Source of the DNA: G963923955 sp963923955
GTDB taxonomy: Bacteria > Pseudomonadota > Gammaproteobacteria > Eutrophobiales > Eutrophobiaceae
NCBI GenBank assembly: GCA_963923955.1
Contig: OZ000552.1
Location: 1,426,001 to 1,490,000 of the forward strand
DNA: 64,000 nucleotides
Direction: 5' to 3'
The notes beneath the pieces are model-generated. The model searched no databases, was not told the DNA's origin, and was given only the letters and a program-made list of their open reading frames with translations. Positions within the stretch are counted from its first letter, which is position 1, and each line of letters opens with the position of its first letter. The translations under genes and the position numbers were made by a program. Below, piece after piece: positions 15,141 through 24,142 of the stretch.

Positions 15141-15343
15141 GCGGAACCGCCCTATACCGTGCCCTGGTCCATGCCGGTGCGCCTGAAAGTGAAGCTAAAG
15201 AAGCCAGTGATGCTGTGGAAGGTAAATTCGACAACACTGCCGAGCAACTTCGCAAAGTGAATATGACAATCACTGAACTTAAAGTGACCAGCAGAATTAC
15301 CTTGGCTCTGGTTGCGGCCATCCTGATAAAGTCCTTTTTCTAG
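15137..15343 (+). CDS. Tail-anchored coiled-coil protein, third phage fragment
   Basis: A 68-residue protein MSGTALYRALVHAGAPESEA..., a short coiled coil and a C-terminal membrane helix (ITLALVAAILIKSFF). Start overlaps the regulator stop (ATGA). The N-terminus is clearly related to the protein at 45158-45343 (MSGTALYRALVSAGATTDEA), well outside the array. Confidence 0.7.
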   Translation: MSGTALYRALVHAGAPESEAKEASDAVEGKFDNTAEQLRKVNMTITELKVTSRITLALVAAILIKSFF

Positions 15344-15468
15344 CCCTGCGCGTATGGCGTAGTACAGGATCGGGTGCCAATAGTCAGGTGTCATAGACAC
15401 CCAACTATTCAAATCAATGGCTTAGACGCCCCCCGCATCACCGCCTGGCTGTGACCGCAAAGCGGTCA

Positions 15469-15497
15469 AGCCCGCATAATAAGCGCCTACGTTCAGT
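15469..15497 (+). other. Single dif-like site, right edge of the array
   Basis: XerC-like arm AGCCCGCATAA and XerD-like arm CTACGTTCAGT, preceded by a hairpin (GACCGC/GCGGTC) as at the other phage ends. No inverted partner follows; chromosomal coding sequence starts at 15525. This fits the outer attachment site between the phage array and the chromosome. Confidence 0.65.
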
Positions 15498-15524
15498 CTT
15501 CCAGGCGGCGGGCATCAAATTGCC

Positions 15525-16220
15525 CTAACGCTGATAAACAGATTCCCGGTGCATGGCATGGTGTGAGTTATAGCCATGGGGTTCAAATCGTTGCCCGTCT
15601 GTGATCGCTTCCTGCAACACCTCTGTATCGAAGGCCGCTTTCAAGGAGGCAAGATCATCGAAGACCACTTCATTTCCGATGACAAGTCTCGCATCACTGA
15701 TCTCGCCGGTCTCACCGCCAACGGGCAAATAGCAAAGCACATTTCGAATACCCGGAAACCTCGCCAGTATCGGGGGATGACTTTCCATATAAAAATTTCT
15801 AAAGCGAGCAGCATCCTTCACCGGCCCGTAATAGCGCACTACGAAAGACAGCGGCGCGGTGCGCGGTGGCGGGGAGTCATGCCCGGGCAGATCGAAATGC
15901 ACGGTCTTTAGAATCTCCATATTGATCTTATCTGTGGGTGCACCGAATAGCGCCTTGTGCAGGAACAGCTTTTCAAATGACGCCGATTCGCCTAGCGCCC
16001 TCGCCTGCTCTGCCGAGTCGATCTCTATTTGTATGATAAGCGTTGGCCTGGGAATATCATCCATGCTCGGCACCTCTCCCGGTTCAGGTGTATAAAACTC
16101 CACAGCACCGACGGCAGGATTGGATTTCAGCAATGTCAGCGGCGCACCAAGAAAGTTTTTGCGCAACTCGCCTGGGTCCATGTCTGCCATCCAGATAGTA
16201 ACGAAAACGGACACATTCAT
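15525..16220 (-). CDS. EthD-domain (dimeric alpha-beta barrel) protein
   Basis: A 231-residue soluble protein with two ferredoxin-like halves. The second half has VVRYYGPVKDAARFRNFYMESHPPI, a pattern of EthD-type dimeric alpha-beta barrel proteins, and ends with RFEPHGYNSHH. The role of these proteins is mostly unknown; some assist in degradation of ethers or aromatics. It is the first chromosomal gene next to the phage array and is followed by a cytochrome c gene on the same strand. Confidence 0.7.
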   Translation of the reverse strand: MNVSVFVTIWMADMDPGELRKNFLGAPLTLLKSNPAVGAVEFYTPEPGEVPSMDDIPRPTLIIQIEIDSAEQARALGESASFEKLFLHKALFGAPTDKINMEILKTVHFDLPGHDSPPPRTAPLSFVVRYYGPVKDAARFRNFYMESHPPILARFPGIRNVLCYLPVGGETGEISDARLVIGNEVVFDDLASLKAAFDTEVLQEAITDGQRFEPHGYNSHHAMHRESVYQR

Positions 16221-16252
16221 GTGATGGCTCTCCTGTGCTCTAAGGCGGCGTG

Positions 16253-16561
16253 TTACTTCAGGCTGCTGTAATAGGCCGCAATATTTTCAATGTCCTCATC
16301 CGTTAGGGGTTTCACCATCGGGGCCATCGTCGGGTCGTGTCTCTCCCCACTGCGAAATGCCTTGATCTGCTTTACCAGATAGCCGTATTTCTGGCCGGCC
16401 AGATTCGGCCATATCTCAGCCGGACTAACGCCATCAACGCCGTGGCAGGCGGCACAAAGCATGGCCTTTGCCTTGCCGGCGGCCGGATCACCTGCGGCGG
16501 ATACAGCAAGCGACACAGGCAGGATGACAAAGGCGATCAGTAGTTTGCTTGGAATTTTCAT
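16253..16561 (-). CDS. Class I c-type cytochrome
   Basis: A 102-residue periplasmic electron carrier. The signal peptide ends near VSAAG, the haem-binding motif is CAACH (about residue 36), and a distal Met is in DPTMAPMV. The C-terminal helix EDIENIAAYYSSL is typical of cytochrome c553/c4-like domains. It lies upstream of the EthD gene on the same strand and diverges from the oxidoreductase gene, which might use it or a ferredoxin as partner. Confidence 0.9.
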   Translation of the reverse strand: MKIPSKLLIAFVILPVSLAVSAAGDPAAGKAKAMLCAACHGVDGVSPAEIWPNLAGQKYGYLVKQIKAFRSGERHDPTMAPMVKPLTDEDIENIAAYYSSLK

Positions 16562-16729
16562 TGTTTCTCCTCATGAAGGTAAGGCTTGGCTTGAAATGGA
16601 AACTGTAAGTATATCACAGCTTGTCTATGCTAGCGAAAATTGATCGATGTTGAAGCCGCACTGCATAGCGCCTAAACTAACGCTTTAAGCATAAATTATT
16701 TTACGTTCAGATTATTTCGGAGATAAAAA

Positions 16730-18474
16730 ATGAATACAAGCCAAGACGATGACAAACTAATCCGAGTCGATATGAACAGGCTTTCCGTCGATGTTGTTGC
16801 CTATCCGTCGGCCTGGAAATACTTAGGCGGGCGCTCGCTGTCTGCCAGGATTTTGCTGGATGAGTGTGATGCGATGTGCGATCCGCTGGGGCCGGCGAAT
16901 ATCCTCGTGCTGGCGCCGGGGATTCTGTCCGGCACCTCAGCACCGACCTCCGGGCGGCTGTCCGTCGGCTGCAAGAGTCCTCTGACCGGCGGCATCAAAG
17001 AGGCCAACACCGGCGGCGAACCGGCGCAAGATCTGATGAAGCTCGGCTATCGCGCGATCATCATCAGCGGCCAACCGGCCGAGCGAGCGCGGCGCTGGGG
17101 GCTGGAAGTTACCGCAGAAGGCGTTACGTTGGTGGCGGCGGATGAGTATAAGGGCCTATGGAATTACGACAGTTGCGAGAAGCTGTTGGCCAATTATCCA
17201 AAGACCGCCTCGGCCATTTCCATCGGGCCGGCCGGCGAGATGATGTTGAAGGCCGCTTCTGTTGCAACAACAGATCGCAGCAAGCACCGGCGTCCGGCGC
17301 GCCATGCGGCACGCGGTGGCGTGGGCGCGGTGATGGGCTCGAAAGGCTTGAAGTGGGTGCTGATCGACTCGGGCAAGGCGAAGCTGCGCCAGGCGCTGCA
17401 TGGCAAAGAATTTGTTGCCTTTAACAAGGTCTTTAGCAAGGCGTACTTGTCCGATGGCCGGCATACGCTCTTCAAGGGCGGCACCAGCACCGGCGTACCG
17501 ATGGCGAACATGCTGCACACCTTTCCCTACCGCAACCGCACCGAAGGCCGCAACCCGCATGTCGATAGCCTCGATGGCGCCCGCATCCACGAGTCCTTTG
17601 CAAAGCACGGCGGCGGCATGCACAACTGCCTGACCGGCTGCATCGTGCGCTGCTCAAACATTGTCCATAATCAGGCCGGCGAGTACGTAACCTCGGCGCT
17701 GGAGTTTGAGACCTTAACGCTATTGGGTTCCTGCTGCGACATCAATAACTGGGAGGAAGTCGCCCAACTGGATCGGCTCTGCGATGAACTCGGTTTGGAC
17801 ACCATTGAGACCGGCGCGGCCATCGCCGTTTATATGGACTCGCACGGCATGGACTACGGCGATGCGGAAGGCGCAAAACGGCTGCTGCGCGAGGAGGTGG
17901 CCGGCGGCACGGCGCTGGGCAGATTGATCGGCAACGGCGCGGCCTCGGTCGGCGCTGCGAGAGGCCATCACCGCGTACCGGTTGCCAAGGGCCAGGCGCT
18001 GCCGGCCTGGGACCCGCGCCCCTTAAAGGCCGCGGGCGTAACTTATGCCACCAGCGCAATGGGTGCCGACCATACCGCCGGCCTGGTCATCGATCCCGAA
18101 CTGGCCGGGGAAGCCGCGGTGCAGACCTCCCAGGAGGCGCAGATCATCAACGCGGTCGGGGACTCTTCCGGCTTTTGCCAATTCATGCAGGCCAGCTTAG
18201 ATGAAATCCGCACCGCCTTCGGCATTTTTATGGCGAGGAAATCTCGCGTGAACAGATCGCCGACCTCGGCTGGCAGTGCCTGGAAGACGAATGGGAGTTC
18301 AACCGCCGCGCCGGTTTTAGTGAAGAAGATGACGACATCGCCGCCTGCCTGCGCGAAGAAGGCATCGGCCCTGAACACGCACTCAAGTTTGACATCCCCA
18401 GAGAGATCGCGATTAAGGCAAAGCAGAAACTACCCTATCGGGATTCTTTATTCAGCGCCGGGGCGGCGGCTTAA
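16730..18474 (+). pseudogene. Aldehyde:ferredoxin oxidoreductase, frameshifted
   Basis: Tungsten/molybdenum pterin enzyme of the AOR family. Frame 1 carries the N-terminal AOR domain (ILSGTSAPTSGRLSVGCKSP, GGIKEANTGGEPAQDL) and the iron-sulphur region NCLTGCIVRC, with a later Cys in SSGFCQF. At about 18225-18230, in a run of five T, the frame is lost. One extra T would restore GIFYGEEISREQIADLGWQC and the family C-terminus to TAA 18474, about 581 residues, a normal length. Either a real one-base deletion or a sequencing error. A GGAGAT site precedes ATG 16730. Confidence 0.85.
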
Positions 18475-18491
18475 GTTAGAAAGAGAGCTGC

Positions 18492-18959
18492 ATGTCCCGA
18501 ATAACCAAAAAGGTTTCAAATCCTCTTACGTTGATAGCTGTTTTTTCCGTTGCGTCGGAGTCCATTGCCATTTTGGTTTTGCCCCAATTGGCAGAAGTAT
18601 CGCATCCATTGCCAGCGCAATTGTTGTGGTTTGTTATCTTGTATCCTGTATTAATCGTTGTCCTGTTTTTTATCACATTATGGACAAAACACTATGTTCT
18701 TTATGGTCCTGGTGACTATCCCGACCCATCCGATTTCATTAAGGTTTTGCTTAGCAGTTATGGAGGTGCTGAGGATGACGGCAGTAAGTTGATGAAATTT
18801 TGGAAACCCGATGGTAAAACGGTTAATAAAAATAATGCTAAAAGGATAAAGGACTGGATGTTAAACAATGGATTGGGTAATGTATCGATAACAGCCTTTC
18901 TCTATGGTAAAGTTTTTATTGAGGCTAGAAAAAGCCTGCTCGAAAGTTTAGAGGAGTGA
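18492..18959 (+). CDS. Hypothetical membrane protein
   Basis: A 155-residue protein. Two membrane helices lie in the first 70 residues (LTLIAVFSVASESIAILVL and LLWFVILYPVLIVVLFFITL), then a cytoplasmic-looking tail with GKTVNKNNAKRIKDW. Codon use and lower GC differ from the gene upstream, so it is likely acquired. Not recognised. A small gene follows six bases later. Confidence 0.65.
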   Translation: MSRITKKVSNPLTLIAVFSVASESIAILVLPQLAEVSHPLPAQLLWFVILYPVLIVVLFFITLWTKHYVLYGPGDYPDPSDFIKVLLSSYGGAEDDGSKLMKFWKPDGKTVNKNNAKRIKDWMLNNGLGNVSITAFLYGKVFIEARKSLLESLEE

Positions 18960-18964
18960 ATAAC

Positions 18965-19162
18965 ATGCAGCCTGTCAAGCATATTGTTACAGAGAATAAC
19001 GCCTTAGCTAATTATCCACACAAAGAGGTTTTGACTGATATACCCAGCAGTGATTTATCGCAGGTCATCATTGATTTTGAATCTGAAGGCGCGAAAGTTA
19101 ATCCCATTCAACAAAGTAGCGGGAAATGGGCAGTTGAAGCCCTGTTTTACGAGAGAGACTGA
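18965..19162 (+). CDS. Small hypothetical protein
   Basis: A 65-residue soluble protein (MQPVKHIVTENNALANYPHK...). ATG 18965 has a GAGGAG site at good distance; this site lies in the end of the upstream gene, so the two are probably co-expressed and may function together. No family recognised. Confidence 0.6.
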   Translation: MQPVKHIVTENNALANYPHKEVLTDIPSSDLSQVIIDFESEGAKVNPIQQSSGKWAVEALFYERD

Positions 19163-19274
19163 CACAGACAATCAGGCCGTTCTCCCTACCATGAATTAAT
19201 CTCATCAATGCGACTTACTTTGTCGCATGCATCGCTCATGCTGTCCGTCCAGATCAAACGAGCGGGGTTTGGCG

Positions 19275-20339
19275 ATGTTCAAGCAGAAATCGATCGAGTG
19301 GATGGCGGCGAAGTTGATGGGGCGCAATCATTGGTGTCGGGACTGGCTGGCCGCGCTGTTGATGGCCGATGCTGCGCTGCTGGATCATATCCTGGAACAA
19401 GGCAGGAGCTATCCGCATTATCTGTGCCTGGTCAATATCGGCATACAAGACAATCCAGATGCGCCGCGCACCGATGCCGCCCCGGCCGAGTTGGCTGCCC
19501 TGATCCGCAGTACGCCCAAGAAGCGACTATTGAAGAGGCTGTTTGATCCCTGCCCCGATGGTCTGTCAGGTATGCTCAAGCGCCTGGCGCCGCGCCCCCT
19601 ATCGCGTGCGGGTTACAAGCGACTATTGCGCCTGCTGGGCAAGTGCCGCGCCAGAACTTATCTGCTGCATAACAACGCAACCTCGCATGCGCAGTTGCGG
19701 TTTCTGGAGTGGCTGCCGCATGAACTGCGCGACTGCCCGGCGATCAGAGGGATCAAGCGCAGACGGGATATAGATTATTTTAAGTATTACATTGACATTG
19801 TACATCGTCTTAGCCCGATTGTCGGTTATGCCGAAATCGCCTTATCGTTGCGACATCTCACTTATCCTGCAACGGGCAAAAGAGACTACCCGTTTCTCAA
19901 AAAACAATGGTCATGGGAAGCATGGCTTGACAAGCAACTCTTGAGGAAAGATTTTCCCGAACCGCCCTGGCCGGGCAATGACTGGATTCAACCCATAACC
20001 AACCACGCCCAGTTGCGGCAGACGGCCCGACTGATGCGTAACTGTATCGCAGACGGGCATTACTTGATGGACACTGTCATGGGCGGAGGATGTTATTATG
20101 TTACCCAGTACAAGCCCCATATTGTTATACTGGCAAGACAATATGATGACAAGTGGCACTTGCATCAGGCGGAAGGCACAGCAAGTGAAAAACTGGATGC
20201 GGACAGCCAAAAAAACCTCTTGCTTATGCTGCAAAAGGCCGGCTGGACTGATCTTCAAGCACAGCGGCGTGGTAAATTTGAAATGGTGCTCGACCCCGAC
20301 ACGCCGCAGATGAGTCTGCTGGATTTTATGGAGGCATAA
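19275..20339 (+). CDS. PcfJ-like protein
   Basis: About 354 residues. The C-terminal third has ITNHAQLRQTARLMRNCIADGHYLM, followed by YYVTQYKPHIVILAR and a HLHQAEG strand. This pattern (LxxxGxxMxNC...) is that of PcfJ-like proteins found on plasmids and in accessory islands, whose function is unknown. The N-terminal part is Leu/Arg-rich and helical. ATG 19275 is the probable start; the frame opens at 19227. A broken WYL regulator follows directly. Confidence 0.55.
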   Translation: MFKQKSIEWMAAKLMGRNHWCRDWLAALLMADAALLDHILEQGRSYPHYLCLVNIGIQDNPDAPRTDAAPAELAALIRSTPKKRLLKRLFDPCPDGLSGMLKRLAPRPLSRAGYKRLLRLLGKCRARTYLLHNNATSHAQLRFLEWLPHELRDCPAIRGIKRRRDIDYFKYYIDIVHRLSPIVGYAEIALSLRHLTYPATGKRDYPFLKKQWSWEAWLDKQLLRKDFPEPPWPGNDWIQPITNHAQLRQTARLMRNCIADGHYLMDTVMGGGCYYVTQYKPHIVILARQYDDKWHLHQAEGTASEKLDADSQKNLLLMLQKAGWTDLQAQRRGKFEMVLDPDTPQMSLLDFMEA

Positions 20340-20349
20340 ACCAAGACTC

Positions 20350-21327
20350 ATGCGCCCGGCCACCGACACCACGCTGCGATATTTGAAGCTCCTAACCGCC
20401 CTGCCCGTCTTCCCGCCGCGCATCAGCACCGGTGCCTTGCGCGAACGGCTGGCGCAGCACAACGCGGACTATCGAATCACCGCCCGCACCATGCAGCGCG
20501 ATCTGGACAAGCTCTCCGGCGTCCTCCCCATCGGCTGCCTGGAGCCGGGCGCGGCAGGTACTGGTTCTGGACGGACAAGGATGCCCTAACGCAACTGCCG
20601 GTCATGAGCGAGCAGACTGCGTTCACCTTGCGCTTGGCCAAGGTCTATCTCGGCGCGCTCTTGCCGCCCTCCAGCTTGCTGCTGCTCAAACCCTATTTCA
20701 AACACGCCCGCAGATCTTGAAGGCCACCGGCCTGACCGCCTGGACGCACAAGGTGCGCATCATCCCGGACAGCCAGGCGCTGTTGCCTCCGGCGATCATC
20801 AAACACGCGCAAGCCGCCGTCTATGAAGCGCTGCATAACAAACAACTCAGCGTGATGTGCCAACGCCGCGGGGCGAGCCGGCCGCCAAAGAGCGCCTGCT
20901 CAATCTCTTGGGGCTGTTGCTGCGCCGGCACATCATCTACCTGATCGCCGCCGCCTGGGACTATGCCGGGCCGCGGCACTTCGCCCTGCATCGCATCCGC
21001 AGCGCGCGGGTGATGGAAGCAGCGCTAAAAAAACCGCCGGGCTTTAGTCTGGATAAACACATTGGTGCGGAAAAGGCGTTTTCCTATCCCGTCTCAAAAG
21101 CGCCGTTGAAACTGAAAGTAGCGGTGAACGAATCAGTGGCCGAACACCTGCTGGAGTGTCGCCTCGCTGCTGATCAAAAGGCCAAAGCACAAGCAGACGG
21201 GCGCACCCTGATCACCGCCATAGTCGCCGATACCAACGAGTTGCGCTGGTGGCTACAGGGCATGGGCGCGGGCGTGGAAGTCCTTAGCCCCGAAGTCCCT
21301 GCGGGCGGCGATGAAGGCGTATGTTGA
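20350..21327 (+). pseudogene. WYL-domain transcription regulator, multiply frameshifted
   Basis: The N-terminal frame holds a DeoR/HTH-like start (RYLKLLTALP..., ITARTMQRDLDKLSGVLPI). The protein then continues in other frames: RYWFWTDKDALTQLPVMSEQ, then QILKATGLTAWTHKVRIIPD, then EPAAKERLLNLLGLLLRRHI and the C-terminal extension. At least three frame changes (near 20565, 20695 and 20860) are needed. WYL proteins often regulate defence islands and bind nucleic-acid ligands. It is almost surely inactive. Confidence 0.75.
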
Positions 21328-21383
21328 GAGTATGAAAAATTTGTACAATGATTAACCGATTAACCAAAGAGGAGACTGGAAAA

Positions 21384-22430
21384 ATGAAAACACCCAATTT
21401 GTTTGACTTCGCCTACAGCGAGCTATCACAGGACGCCTTTCTTTGCTGGCTGTTATCCTGGGCAAAGGAAGAGTATGCAACGGCGGATACATCGCTGCAC
21501 CAATGTGCGCGGCGCTTTATAGCGGCCCTGTTTGAAAAGCATGGACTATCTGCGCCTGCGCCCATAAGCAAGATAGAAATTAAACAACAACATAAAAAAA
21601 TTGATGTCTTTTGCGTAATAAACGACGAGTACGCCATTATCATCGAAGATAAGACCGATACAAAAAATCACTCGCAGCAGTTAGTCAGATACCGTGATGA
21701 CATTAAGACAGAAGGCTATCCAGATAAGAAAATTCTTGGCATCTATTACAAGACCGAAGATCAGGGTGATCGTTATAAAGAGGTCAAGGACGGGAACTTC
21801 GAGCCGTTTCTGCGCCGGGACATGCTCCAAGTGCTTAACGGATACACGGGCAAGAGTGAAATCCTGCTAAGTTATCGGGCGCGCTTGCAGGTCATTTCCG
21901 ATGAGGTAGAAAGTTATAAAACATCTCCGCTTGATGGGTGGCCCTGGCGCGCCTGGATGGGCTTTTATCTTGCGTTACAAACCGCGCTGAAGGAGAGCAC
22001 ATGGGATTATGTGCCCAACCAGAGCGGCGGCTTTCTCGGCCTTTGGTGGTCTTGGCACGGGGATGATGAATGCGAGCAGTATCTACAGCTGGAGCAGAAA
22101 ACAGAACAAGTGCAACAGACTGATCAAAAAGATAAGAAAGAAAAAAGGCACGGCGTTTTGTGTTTCAAAATCGATGTCAAGGATAAACCCAGGTATGGGG
22201 AATTGCGCGATAAGTGGCGCAAGGCCATTGCCGACCAGAGTGAAAATCATCCCATGCTCGTCCTGGACAAGCCTTCCAGGTTCGGCTTCGGCAAGACCAT
22301 GACCGTGTGTATCCACAAGGGTGATTATCGGGTTGTTGGTGCGGAAAATAAAATCGACATGGAAAAGACGCTGGCACTGCTAAAATCCGCCGAGCAGGCG
22401 CTGGCCGCAGCGCAAGGCAGCGTGAAATAG
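21384..22430 (+). CDS. PD-(D/E)XK nuclease-superfamily protein
   Basis: About 348 residues. The N-terminal part (LFDFAYSELSQDAFLCWLLSWA) and the core KIDVFCVINDEYAIIIEDKTDTKNH fit the PD-(D/E)XK family (PDDEXK_4-like): Asp in KIDVF and the E-D-K triad in IIEDKT. Such proteins occur in accessory and defence islands; targets are unknown. ATG 21384 is preferred since GGAGACTGGAAAA precedes it. A second, broken member follows. Confidence 0.75.
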   Translation: MKTPNLFDFAYSELSQDAFLCWLLSWAKEEYATADTSLHQCARRFIAALFEKHGLSAPAPISKIEIKQQHKKIDVFCVINDEYAIIIEDKTDTKNHSQQLVRYRDDIKTEGYPDKKILGIYYKTEDQGDRYKEVKDGNFEPFLRRDMLQVLNGYTGKSEILLSYRARLQVISDEVESYKTSPLDGWPWRAWMGFYLALQTALKESTWDYVPNQSGGFLGLWWSWHGDDECEQYLQLEQKTEQVQQTDQKDKKEKRHGVLCFKIDVKDKPRYGELRDKWRKAIADQSENHPMLVLDKPSRFGFGKTMTVCIHKGDYRVVGAENKIDMEKTLALLKSAEQALAAAQGSVK

Positions 22431-22447
22431 GCGCTGGTATTCAGCCA

Positions 22448-23124
22448 GTGAACATCAGCGCACTAAAAGCCTATTACGACGGCTTCCCGGATATTGCCCG
22501 CCGGGCGGCGGTGCATACGATCAATACCGAGCGCATGGCGGGCTATTATTTGGAAATAGCCGAGAAGATCGGGATGCTGAAAGCACGGCTGGCGATATGC
22601 AATCCTGATCTGAACATCTGGCAGGCGGCGGGTTTGGATCGGCATGAACGCAAGCATTGCTCGCTGCTGGCCTGGCTGCTCAATCCGCACGGCTCGCACT
22701 ACCAAGGCGCGGCCTTTCTTGCGCTCTTCATTCGGCACTGCATCAACGGTAAGTTTGAGGGTGGGCGCGTCATCGATACTAGCGACCTGGCAGGCACCAT
22801 GGTGCAGACTGAATATACCATCGACAACGGCCGGGGGATGTGCTGATCCAGGGCAAGGGCGGCGCCTTCACCATCGCCATTGAAGCGAAGATTGACGCCG
22901 GTGAACAGGACGAGCAGTTACGCCGCTATCGGGACTCCCTGCGGCACGAAAGCGTTCTGGTATTCCGGACTACCGATGGCCGCCGGCCGAAGTCTGGAGA
23001 GGCCGATCTGTATATCGCCTGGGCAGACATCGCTGCGTTGTGTGAGCAATTTATCGCCGTTTGTCAAAACGATTTCTTGAACGAGTTAATCCGCCAATAC
23101 CGCACCATGCTGCAATCACTCTAA
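22448..23124 (+). pseudogene. Second PD-(D/E)XK protein, frameshifted
   Basis: Frame 1 (GTG 22448) has the family start (RHERKHCSLLAWLLNPHGSH). It ends at TGA 22844 after a run of five G. With one more G the protein continues VLIQGKGGAFTIAIEAKIDA with the catalytic E-A-K, then GEQDEQLRRY and the C-terminus at 23124. Like the AOR gene, a single homopolymer indel breaks an otherwise intact frame. Confidence 0.75.
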
Positions 23125-23140
23125 CAAAGGAGACACAACA

Positions 23141-23771
23141 ATGAACGAAGCGATCGAATATGCCCTGGAAAATCTTGAGCAAACCAGAGACATCCATGAT
23201 GTGATTCTTGCTATGAAAGAGAAAGTTCTGCGAGGCTTTGATGCCGCCGTCAAAGAGGCGATACCGGATTGGTATGGGCGCGATTGGGGATGCTTGGAAA
23301 ATGATCATCTGTACGGAGGTTATATCTATATCTGACAGAAAGGATTTTGAATGTGATCAAGGCCGTGATTCCAAGATATACGTCTGTATGCACTATCGCA
23401 GCAAAAGCATCTGGCCATTTCTGGGCCTGTCTAGCCAGGATGGTGGAGAGGAGAGCGCGGATGACTGGGCGCAGTGTTATAGCAGTGATCGCCTGGTAGA
23501 TAACGATCTAAACAATCAGGTCTCTGAAGTTGTCTTTAACAGTCTTCATAAAAATAACTCGGCTTCAGAATTTACAAAACGTGGGAGAAATCGCCACTGG
23601 CTGGAGAGGAAAAATCCGCTCTATTTCGAACCAAAGGATATATTAACCGGCCTGAAAGATAACGATTGGGAGGCAGCCCTTGCGCCACTTCAAGACGCCT
23701 GGGATCCACTGGTCGAGCATATCGACTGGGATGCCATCTCCGCCATGCTCAAGGCCGATGATCAGCAATAG
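23141..23771 (+). pseudogene. Hypothetical protein, frameshifted
   Basis: Frame 1 (MNEAIEYALENLEQTRDIHD...) ends at TGA near 23335 after YGGYIYI. The adjacent frame continues SDRKDFECDQGRDSKIYVCM to 23771. A GGAG site precedes ATG 23141. It follows the nuclease-like genes closely and may be their partner. No family recognised. Confidence 0.6.
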
Positions 23772-23832
23772 CCTTGATCTTACGGCACCTCGGTAAGGCC
23801 AAAGCGCCACACGCAAAGCAAACATCGCCCCC

Positions 23833-23931
23833 CTACTCCACCGCCACGGACTTGGCCGGGTTACGCGGCGGGTCAACACCTACACTCTTGAGAACGGCAA
23901 CATGATAAGCAAACAGTTGCCCGCCGCGCAT
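23833..23931 (-). pseudogene. Remnant of the glmS 3' end
   Basis: The frame MRGGQLFAYHVAVLKSVGVD then PPRNPAKSVAVE resembles the C-terminus of glutamine-fructose-6-phosphate aminotransferase (GlmS), which ends ...[24 protein letters not shown] or close. Only about 32 codons remain, just after tRNA-Leu. It marks an old rearrangement at this tRNA. Confidence 0.6.
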
Positions 23932-23952
23932 TTGGGTCGGGATTTTTGACAG

Positions 23953-24039
23953 TGGTGCCCGGGGCCGGAGTCGAACCGGCACGACCGCGAAGTCGAGGGA
24001 TTTTAAGTCCCTTGTGTCTACCAATTTCACCACCCGGGC
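23953..24039 (-). tRNA. tRNA-Leu (anticodon UAA)
   Basis: An 87-base class II tRNA with encoded CCA, acceptor GCCCGGG/CCCGGGC, anticodon stem AGGGA/TCCCT around loop CTTAAAA, long variable arm, and T-arm GGTTCGACTCC. In E. coli the tRNA-Leu(UAA) gene leuZ sits next to glyW and cysT by pgsA-uvrC. Here those two are 6.3 kb away at 30376-30616. Confidence 0.95.
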
Positions 24040-24142
24040 GGTGGGATGATCATACTACAAAAACCGGTCAAATTTAGAGGTTGCGCGCGGCATCGAAGCG
24101 GCGTCCATGACTTTACAGGCCGTCCGACATTAAAATGCTTTT

